Below, in pieces: positions 1-18,310 of a stretch of DNA of 64,000 nucleotides. This DNA is from Parus major. Lineage: Eukaryota > Chordata > Aves > Passeriformes > Paridae. Every line of letters begins with the position of its first letter. Within the stretch, counting starts at the first letter, position 1. Position numbers and translations under genes: made by a program. The notes below the pieces were generated by a model. It worked only from the letters and a program-made list of their open reading frames with translations. It was not told where the DNA came from and ran no database searches. The stretch lies in the NCBI RefSeq assembly GCF_001522545.3, contig NC_031783.1, positions 2,630,472-2,694,471 on the forward strand, written 5' to 3'.

Positions 1-349
1 GTGAAAGGTTGGCCTCCCCCGGAGCATGGAGTTGTTTGGATTCAGTGCCAGGTCAGCATGGCAGTGTGGTACCCAGCTGGCAAACCCTCCAGCTGCTCCT
101 GGGGAGAACATCCTGCCTGGGGGTGCTTGGTGAGGGTGCACCCCTGACAGCTGGTCCAGCTGCCTGAAATCCCACACACCCACCAACTGGTGGAAAACCA
201 TCTCAGATCCCTGCCTGCCAGGCAGCTGGCACCTGCACAGTCCTCTGTGCATCTTCTGAGCATCTAAAGGAGTTAAACTGACAGTTGCATGGGGATGGGA
301 GGGCTGGACTCCAACCTGACCATCCTGAGCTGTGCATCACATCCCACAG

Positions 350-11080
<10,731 letters not shown>

Positions 11081-11650
11081 GGCAGTGAGGCCCAGCAGAG
11101 ATGTGCCCCGGCCCCTTGGAGCTGGGGACCCCCTTTTGCAGGAGGTGGGGAGAGGACTGGGCCAGTCCATGCAGGTGTCACGGTGCCTGGAGCACTGGCA
11201 TGGCCGTGCTGCCCCGGCCCTCCTGCCTGTTGCTGCCTTCCCACGTCTACTGCCTCCTCTTGTCACCCCTTCCTCTGCTTCCCTGAGGGATCAAAATTCA
11301 CCCTTGGCTCTGTTAGCTCCTGGAATAGGCTCTCCTCGAAGGTTGGGTGAAGGCTGGAGTGTTCCATAGGGAGCAGGACTGCCCTACTGAGCTGGGCACA
11401 TTCCTCTGACACCGCACGTGGCCTCTGTTGCCTCATCCACGCAGTCTGAGCTGTCTGGGACTTAGCCCTGCCTCAGCATCGGCTGCAGGGCCTGTGAGAG
11501 GAGCAGAAGGGACACGATGGGGCTCCCTCCCGCCCCCAGACCCCCATTCCCTGCTGCCCTGTGGTCCTGCCTGCTGGGTTGGGCTGAGCTCTGGGGTTGC
11601 CTCCCTGTTCCTTGGGACTAAGAAGAGGGACGTGCCCTGCTTGGCTGTGC

Positions 11651-11656
11651 AATAAA
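11651..11656 (+). terminator. CLCN7: CLCN7 proximal polyadenylation signal AATAAA
   Basis: Canonical hexamer 571 bases after the stop codon; cleavage would fall near 11670-11680. A C/T-rich rather than GT-rich stretch follows, so it may be the weaker of the two sites. Confidence 0.6.
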
Positions 11657-12128
11657 AGGGCTCCCCTGGTTCTGCAGCTACTGCCTCTGGCTCTTTCTTG
11701 GCTCCCTCAGCCACTCTGACCCCGACCCATGTGTGGTGAAACAGCCCTGGGGTTTGGGGCAGGGATGGGGAGGGGAGAGCTGCCTGTGCTGGGGCAATGT
11801 TGGTCCTGCAGCCTGTGCCCTTCTGCCACTCCTGCTGTCGTCCCACCACTGCTGCTCCTGTACTGGGATCCAGAGTCATTCCTGGGGCATGTTCTGGCCC
11901 TTTCCAGTGACCTGGGGCCTTCCAGGCACCCCGAATTCCTCTGCCAGTCCTGGATTTGGCTGGGGGTGGGAGCAAAGCCAGCCCTGGCACTTCCCTTCTC
12001 CCCTCTGCCCCCATCCTTGTTCCTCTCCTTGGCCTTGCCCTGCCCCCTGCCCTGGGACTGCCCCTTCCTCACTTGGAGATAGGCAACGTGGTGCCTGGAG
12101 AGGCTTTTGACTGCGGGATCTGTGCTGA

Positions 12129-12134
12129 AATAAA
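12129..12134 (+). terminator. CLCN7: CLCN7 distal polyadenylation signal AATAAA
   Basis: Canonical hexamer followed at once by a T/GT-rich downstream element (about 12136-12165), the textbook arrangement for an efficient cleavage site. It gives a 3' UTR of about 1.07 kb. Confidence 0.7.
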
Positions 12135-12150
12135 GTCTGTTTGTACTTTG

Positions 12151-12794
12151 ATTGTTGTGATGTCTGCCTCTTGCTTCTCTTCTTCCCTTGAGGCCACCGT
12201 TCAGGCTCGGGTGTCCCCTTGGGGCTGAACTGATCCCTGTCCCACTCCTGCTGCTGGAAGGGCACAGGCTGGGGGGTGTGGGGAGCTGCATCCTGGCTGC
12301 TGCCCCCCAGCAGGGCTCAAGACAGGGGCTGGCTGCCCCTTCCCTGGTTCTTTTCCCTTTCAACACCAGCACAAAGCCACCACAAAGCAGAGGATGCCTC
12401 AGCTGGGCCCTGGTAACAGCCAGGTCTGGCCGTGGGGAAGAGCCAGCCCTGCTCTCCTGTGTGGGTCCGGATCCCTGGCCGTGCCATGGGGCAGGGGAGC
12501 TGTAGAGCACGGTGTGTGCCCCGGGCAGTGCTGGGTCCCCCCTGCGTGCTGACAGCCGGGTTCTTTGTGAGGCCCCGCTCGCCCTTTGCCCTGGCGCAGC
12601 CGAGATAAGGGGATGGGATCCAGCGACTTGGGGCGCAGAGTAAACACGGGCTGCTGGCTCCTGCCGGCACCGCGCTTCCCTCCTCTTCCCTCTGCTGCCG
12701 GGGCAGCCCCCGAGGATCATCCCAAGAGCCGTGCCCCTTTGTGTCTGGCAGCAGGGACACCACGGTGGCGGGTGGCAAAGGACACCGCACACGC
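12151..12794. other. Gap between convergent CLCN7 and PERCC1 ends
   Basis: About 640 bp of GC-rich DNA between the inferred 3' ends of the two convergent genes. I see no exon, RNA gene or recognisable repeat. In human, as I recall, CCDC154 lies between these two genes; there is no room for it here. Confidence 0.6.
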
Positions 12795-12813
12795 TGGTGC
12801 CTGGCGGGAGTCA

Positions 12814-12819
12814 TTTATT
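12814..12819 (-). terminator. PERCC1: PERCC1 polyadenylation signal AATAAA
   Basis: TTTATT on the + strand reads AATAAA on the - strand, 118 bases past the PERCC1 stop. This gives a short 3' UTR ending near 12795. Confidence 0.6.
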
Positions 12820-12936
12820 CACTCGTCCCGTCACCAGCTTTGACCCGGCAGCTCCGAGTGCCCCGGTGCTGGCACTGGGGCCACCAGGTTTATCATTAAC
12901 TGGGTGGCACGTGGCGGGACCGAGGCCACAGTGGGG

Positions 12937-13641
12937 TCACAGCCCAGCAAAGGGCTCTGCCTCCAGCCCCGGGCGACCCGGCAGCTCCCGCCCAGCCCCT
13001 GGCAGCTCTGGCCCTGGCTCCACTGTCCAGTTGGCCAGGAGGTCGCTGAAGTCAGGGGTGCCAGTGTGGAGGAGGCTGGCGGGGCCTGGGCCTGGCTCCT
13101 TCCAGAAGGAGGGCGGCAGCTTCCTGCGGTGCATGGGGGTGATGTGGCCGTACTTCCTCTCCAGCCGCTGCGTCCTGCTGCCGGCCACCCGGGCGGGCAG
13201 GCACCGGTGCACGCCGTACTCAAAGAGCTCGGCCAGCGGCCCCAGCCTGTGCGTGGCCCCCGGGCTGTCCCGCGGGGCCACGGCCTCGGCCACAGCCTCA
13301 GCGCTCTGGGGTGAGCCGCAGTCCTCGGGCACGGGGTGGCTGCTGGCCTCCTCCCGGCCCCGCCGCCCGAAGTAGCGCTGGATATCACAGCTGATGAGCT
13401 CCGAAAACTTGAGGAGACGTAGGGTGGTCTCGGCAGTGCTGGAGACACTGGCCAGCTCCGGCCTCACGCTCTCCTCCACTGCTTCCACGTCCTCCTCCTC
13501 CTCTTCCTCCTCTTCTTCCTCCTCCTCCTCCTCGGAGAAGTCGGGGAAGTCGGGCTCAGGGTGCGTGGGCAGCAGGAGGCCATGAGGGAAGGGCGAGGGC
13601 AGCCGCAGCTCGGCCAGGGGCTGGATGACACCCGCAGCCAT
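12937..13641 (-). CDS. PERCC1: PERCC1, proline- and glutamate-rich coiled-coil protein
   Basis: One uninterrupted coding exon of 234 codons, ATG at 13641-13639 and TGA at 12939-12937. The start is chosen because MAAGVI fits the family N-terminus as I recall it and the ATG has a good context (G at -3, G at +4). Features: proline-rich N-terminus; a run of 14 Glu at about residues 37-50; a conserved helical block at 73-93 (LRLLKFSELIS, DIQRYFGRR); RLGPLAELFEYG near 130; and the block KYGHITPMHRRKLPPSFWKEP split around residue 170. These blocks, not the low-complexity parts, support the name. No signal peptide or membrane segment is seen. Mammalian PERCC1 is needed for enteroendocrine cells, and loss of its enhancer causes congenital diarrhoea; its molecular activity is unknown. 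The position next to CLCN7, convergent with it, agrees with human 16p13.3. It is somewhat shorter than the mammalian protein. Intron 1 and exon 1 lie to the right. Confidence 0.8.
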   Translation of the reverse strand: MAAGVIQPLAELRLPSPFPHGLLLPTHPEPDFPDFSEEEEEEEEEEEEEEDVEAVEESVRPELASVSSTAETTLRLLKFSELISCDIQRYFGRRGREEASSHPVPEDCGSPQSAEAVAEAVAPRDSPGATHRLGPLAELFEYGVHRCLPARVAGSRTQRLERKYGHITPMHRRKLPPSFWKEPGPGPASLLHTGTPDFSDLLANWTVEPGPELPGAGRELPGRPGLEAEPFAGL

Positions 13642-13673
13642 GTCTGTGCTCAGAGGCTCCCCCAGGACTCACC

Positions 13674-14796
13674 CTGTGGGCAGGGACAGCGGGGTCAGGG
13701 TGACACACCTGAGAGGGCAGGGGACCCTGTTGTGCCACACCATGGCTAAGGTGGGGCTGCAGGGCAGCAGGGATGTGCCCCACAAGTAATGGGGTGTGGG
13801 ATGTGGGGCATTGGGGATGTCCCCACCAAGCTATGGGAAAGAGGGCAGTGGGACATCCCCACTCAGCCCTGGGACAGCAGGCAGCAGGGGTGTCCCCACC
13901 AAAATATGGGATATGGGGCAGCAGGAGCATAACCTTGAGCCGTGGGACATGGAGCAGCAGAAATGCCATTCCCCTACAAGCAACAGGACATGGGACAATG
14001 GGGATGTTCTAACTGAACCCTGGGACATCAAGCAACAGGGATGTCCCCATCAAGCCATGGGGTGTAGGACAATGGGAATGTCCCTAAGTCATGGGACATG
14101 GGGCAGCAGGGACATTTGCACTGATCCATGGGACATGGATGTCCACACCAAGTCATGGGATGCAGGACAGTGAGGGTGTGTTCCAGAACTGTGGGGCAGA
14201 GGGATGTTCCCCTTCAGCCCGGGGCCCTGCATGGAGGTGAATGGGGCTCAGCATCCACCCTGCCACTCTGGGCTCAGTGCCACAGGTCCCCATGTCCTGC
14301 CCACACAATGGCCTCTTGGGTTTCCCTGCAACACAGTGAACCCACCGCGTCCCTGCCCTGCCCTGATGGGCTCTGGCCACAGCTGGGTTTCACTGAGCCA
14401 GATGTGGCCCCTTTTTAGCTCGTGCTACCTGTGCTGAAGGGTCCCCAGCCCTGCCTCGCTGCAGGACACCCCTGGCCACGCTGAGAGGGTCCCCAGACCT
14501 GGGTAACCAGACCTGCTCCTGCCACACCAAGCATGGTGCCAGGACCTGCTCCCAGCCTAAAATTGTCCTTGCCAGCTCCATGTCCCTCTTTGTGCCTCCC
14601 CCACCGCGGTAGCCCCGGTGCTGCCTCCGTTCTGCCGCAGGCTGGGTTATGGGGGGCTCAGCCTGACGAGGCAGCACACATCTCTGAGCTGCAGGGGGAG
14701 AGGAGCAGGACCACCACAGCCAGTCCCACCACCACCCTTAGCTGGAGAAACCCCTGGGCCAGGAGGGCATCGCCCGGGCCGCGGTTCCGCACTCAC
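13674..14796 (-). other. PERCC1: PERCC1 intron 1
   Basis: On the - strand the donor CAAG|GTGAGTGC lies at 14797/14796 and the acceptor CCTGCCCACAG at 13674, with 32 bases of 5' UTR before the ATG. The intron (about 1.1 kb) is largely a degenerate minisatellite. The two-exon structure is inferred from splice-site quality and the upstream TATA box. Confidence 0.6.
13745..14200. repeat. Degenerate minisatellite in the PERCC1 intron
   Basis: About ten imperfect units of roughly 40-45 bp. Each contains variants of GGGACATGGGGCAGCAGGG followed by ATGTCCCCACCAAG and CATGGGAT. Unit boundaries drift and some units are truncated. Edges are approximate. Confidence 0.8.
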
Positions 14797-14845
14797 CTTG
14801 GCGCTGCTGCCTGGCCATGCATAGGCTCCCGCGCCGCTCCCCCTG
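14797..14845 (-). other. PERCC1: PERCC1 exon 1 (5' UTR) with upstream ATGs
   Basis: Inferred first exon between a TATA box (14878-14871) and a strong donor at 14797/14796. Transcription would start about 25-30 bases after the TATA box, near 14845. It carries two upstream ATGs (14822-14820 and 14818-14816); see findings. The exon has no main coding sequence. Confidence 0.55.
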
Positions 14846-14870
14846 CCCGTCCCTCCACCTGGGCCTGAAG

Positions 14871-14945
14871 TATTTATAGCGGAGCAGCGAGCTGACGGCT
14901 GGCAAATATTTGGTAGCCGTATTGTAATAGTAGACTCGGTAAACA
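14871..14945 (-). promoter_or_regulatory. PERCC1: PERCC1 core promoter: TATA box and forkhead-type site
   Basis: TATAAATA on the - strand at 14878-14871 is well placed for exon 1. Upstream are a perfect palindrome CAAATATTTG (14903-14912) and GTAAACA (14939-14945, + strand), a forkhead core. A TATA promoter without a strong CpG island fits a tissue-restricted gene. The factors are inferred from motif shape only. Confidence 0.6.
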
Positions 14946-15029
14946 GAGCTGGGGTTTGCTTTAGCACCCAGCAACGGGAGAGCGGCTCGGGGAGGGACGC
15001 GGGGACGGAAGGCAGGGCTCACCTTAATG

Positions 15030-15260
15030 GTTCACTAGCCAGGGGATTTTCAAGTGTTGTCCCTGTAAATTCACCTATTAAATCGGCAGCCCCAGCTGCC
15101 AAACTGCCCGCACACTTGTGCCGAGGGCTCTTATCTCCCTGCTGATTGGAGGCGAAATCAAGCTTTGTCAAATAGGCGTAAAATTAAATTTCATGCTATT
15201 TTGACTCCTGGAGTAGGGATCTTCTGAAGAACATACTGCGTATCGAGCGATGCCTCTGCA
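15030..15260. promoter_or_regulatory. Candidate PERCC1 enhancer (AT-rich, non-coding)
   Basis: A 230-bp AT-rich, non-repetitive, non-coding block in otherwise GC-rich DNA, directly upstream of the PERCC1 promoter. It holds an E-box CAGCTG (15093-15098), a GATA site CTTATCT (15130-15136), ATTGG (15145-15149) and several TAAAT/TTAAAT homeobox-like cores near 15180. Enhancer function is an inference from composition, motifs and position. Confidence 0.4.
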
Positions 15261-17535
15261 AACAGGGGCTGCCCCTGCAGTGGGCAAAGCCTTTCTGTGG
15301 GGTACCCCCAGGTCCTGCACCACCCTCATGCAGCTTCAGACCACTCATCTCCAGCCTTGTGCCCCTTTGAGATGGATGTTGGGCTCCCCGACCAGCCCTG
15401 GGAGGGGTTTTAGAACCTGTGGATGAGAAGGTGGACGTGCCAGGTGGAGAATGTCTGGGTCAGTCCCATGGTAAGGACAGAACCGGATGACACCATTTTC
15501 ACCCTGCACTGTGGCCCGTGGCTGTGCTGGCCCACGCAGTGCCTCCCCGTGAGGACAGGGACAACAGCCATCAGCTCAGGTCTCAGAGAGGCTGTACCAG
15601 AGGTGCCATTTCTGCCTTGGCAGCAAGACGTGCCAGCGGGGTCATCTGGGGCAGCACAGAACAGGGGACACAGGTGGCTGGGGATGCAGGGTGACCAGGG
15701 ACACAGGATGGCCAGAGGACACAGCACAGCCTGCCCCTGACAGCTGAAGGGCACGGAATGGCAGGGGCCTGACACAGCACCCAGACCCTGTCACCGGTGT
15801 TGGGGACACTCAGGGAGTGTGGGACATGGGCCACTGGGCTTGGAGACAGCCACAGCCCTGCTCCAGAGCTGCCCTGCTCTCCTGTTTTTGAGTTGACCGC
15901 AGCTCTTGGTCTTCCCTTTGGAGCTTTCCCTGCCTCCTGCCCTGGGCAACGTGTTCTGAGGTGTCTGCAGTGCTGAGATGGGGTTCCCAGCTCCTGGCAG
16001 GGTGCAGCACTGCCAAGGAGAGTGTCCCAGCCGGGGCAGGGCTGTCACCGACCCGCTCCCCGGGCCGGCAGCCCTGGGGCTCCCTGCAGGGGCAGGGCTG
16101 GGCAGCGGCTCCGGCTCCGCAGAGCTCCCTCCCCTCTCTCACAGTGGCAGCGCACAGCTTGGCATTGCTACCGTCTCCAGCCCGGGGAGTCAGCCCTGGA
16201 AGCCGTGGTCCCTGATCTCCGATCCCCAGGGAAAGGCGGCTTTTGCTGTCCCATCACCTCTGTCCCAGGCCCTCTTCCTGCAGGGCAGGTGATGGGGAGA
16301 GCTCCCACAGCCTCAGGGTCAGTCCGGCAGGAGGAAAGGGCTGCAGTGTCCCTGTGCCCAGGTGGGAAGGGTCTGAGCATGCTGGTGAGGAGGTCCAGGT
16401 GTGGGACAAGGTGTGGGGAGCATGACTTGGCTGCTGGCTCACAGAGCTGGTAGTGATGAGGTGTCCGTCCTCTATGGGAAGGAATAATGCACTTAAGGAG
16501 CACCCAGGGCTCTGCAGGACCATTCCAAGGGCGAGCAGCAGTAGAGGCAATGCCCCTGCTCCTACAGCAGGCTTGGGCATGTGGATCTGACCCTATTCGA
16601 GTGCCCATGGTGGCCATCCCTGCTCCGGACTTTGCCAGGGCCAGGCATGAGGAGCTCCTGTCCCACAAGGAAGGGGTCTCCTGTCTGCCGAGACCCCCGC
16701 AGACAAGCAGGGTGAGGTGAGGCTCTGATTCTGCTCGCCCGGGATGGTGAACGGGTGCCGGGGCTGGCTCACGCTGCACTTCCCTGAAAGCCGACGGAGC
16801 TTTAAATCTGGGGGAAATCCAGGCGTGGCTGAGGCAAACGGAGCATCCTGTACCAGGGCTCTGGCTCTAACCCTCGCTGCCTTTGTAGCCCTGTGGCAGC
16901 GAAAAGAGCGGGTGGAATTTCTCCGGCACAGGGAGCATCCATAGGGCAGCCGAGAGCTCAAGGTGAAGAGACAAAGAGGTAAAACACATGGGAGTGGTGC
17001 GAGCTGGAGCTCAGAAAGCCAGGCAGGGAACAAAGCACACGGCAAAGCTCCGCAACAGCTCAAGTTTCCCTGCGATACCACGGCCTCATCCTCCCCCCAG
17101 CAGCTGGGAGAGCAGCCACGGACAGCCCAGTCCTGCACTGCCCCGGCCTCGGTGTTCTGCTGGCTGTAGCCGTGTACAAGGGGGTTCATTTCATCCCCTT
17201 GTCCATGCATCCACCCTGCCTCCTGCTGCTCCCGCCTGCCCCGACCATGGATCTTATCATTCCCACCCCCGACAGACGCCTTCTTTGCCCCACATTCCAC
17301 CTCCCCACATTCCCCACGGTGGCCCCGTGCTGCCACAGTGCGCTGGGGACGGCAGCCAGCGCAGCCCGGGCCTGCTCCGGGCACCAGCCTGTCCCCCGGG
17401 AGCCGCTGCGGCCTGGCTACTGTGCCCACACCCGGCGAGCCCCGGGACGGTTGGCACGGCGCTATTGGGGTCCGGTCCCACCGCGGCGGGCCCGGGGCCG
17501 TGCTGGGGCTGCCCCCGACCCTCTGACACCACCGC
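15261..17535. other. Intergenic DNA between PERCC1 and LUC7L
   Basis: GC-rich, non-repetitive for the most part, with a diffuse GGGACACAGG-type tandem pattern near 15640-15730. Open frames in both strands are long only because of base composition and match no family I know. The evolutionary junction between the CLCN7/PERCC1 and LUC7L blocks should lie here. Confidence 0.5.
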
Positions 17536-18310
17536 CCCTTCGGTCCGACCACGCCCCTTCCCACAGACCACGCCCCTTCCCACAGACCACGCCACGCCCC
17601 TCCCCACAGACCACGCCCCTCCGACATCACCGCCCCTTCGGCCCGACCACGCCCCTTCGGCCCGACCACGCCCCTTCGGCCCGGTCACGCCCCCCCTGAC
17701 ATCACCGCCCCTTCGGGCTGACCGCGCCCACCAAATCGCCCCGTCCAGCCCCGCCCCTCGGGCCCCGCCCCCTGGCGGACTACCCTTCCCGTCATGCAGC
17801 GCGGCACAGGGCGGGGCCGCTTCCGCTCAGCGCTCGCCGCGCGTCGCCGCTGCTGAGGCCGCTGAGCCGCCGCCGCCGCCCCAGGCCCTTGTCCCGGTCT
17901 CGGTCGGAGCCGCCGCCTCCGGACCGGCCCCACCATGTCGGCCCAGGCACAGATGCGGGCCCTGCTGGACCAGCTCATGGGCACGGCCCGGGACGGTGAG
18001 TAGGGGCGGGCGGGGCCTGCAGGAAACGCCGCGGCCTGGCGGCCGCCTCACCGCGCGGGGCCCGACCCGGCCCGGCTGCTGCCGCCGCTCCGGACCTGCG
18101 GCGCGATCCGCCCCCGCCCGCCCGGCTCCAGCCTCGGGGCGGCGGAGCGGGCCCGGGCCTGTCCGCGCTCGGGGCGGAGGGAGCCCGGGAGGGCCCGCGC
18201 CTGGCCGGCGGTGGTCCCGCCGCGCCCGCGGCCCGAGAGAGCGCCCGGCGCCGCCCGGCCCCTCCGCTCCGGGCCCCGGCTGCCGCGGACAGGCTTAGGG
18301 CCGGCTCCGT
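17330..18310. promoter_or_regulatory. LUC7L: LUC7L CpG-island promoter
   Basis: A roughly 1-kb CpG-dense region spans the first coding exon. It contains GC boxes (17763-17771 and near 17812) and, at 17779-17797, ACTACCCTTCCCGTCATGC, a close relative of the ZNF143/THAP11 promoter element. No TATA box is seen, as expected for a housekeeping gene. Confidence 0.8.
17536..17720. repeat. CACGCCC-rich minisatellite upstream of LUC7L
   Basis: About nine imperfect tandem units of roughly 17-20 bp built on CCACGCCCCTTC followed by CCACAGA or GGCCCGA. Each unit carries CACGCCC, the core bound by KLF/Sp-family zinc fingers. It lies 200-400 bp upstream of the LUC7L start codon inside the CpG island. Confidence 0.8.

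Larger units (their letters stand above)
11081..12150 (+). other. CLCN7: CLCN7 3' untranslated region
   Basis: About 1.07 kb of non-coding DNA follows the CLCN7 stop and contains two AATAAA signals, so two mRNA ends are possible. No reading frame here resembles a known protein. The distal boundary is inferred from the second signal and the T/GT-rich tract after it. Confidence 0.7.

Noticed and set aside
11707..12792. 361-codon open frame on the - strand downstream of CLCN7
   Set aside because: It overlaps the CLCN7 3' UTR and has low-complexity composition without family resemblance. It could not be joined to PERCC1 because it lies past that gene's poly(A) signal.
16744..16944. 66-codon + strand frame with a hydrophobic middle
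   Set aside because: No recognisable family, no splice sites in register and no promoter features; a short frame like this is expected by chance.
16593..17669. 358-codon open frame on the - strand between PERCC1 and LUC7L
   Set aside because: It runs through the CACGCCC minisatellite and gives low-complexity GRGRAEGA-type sequence. The length comes from GC-rich composition, and there is no splice or family support.
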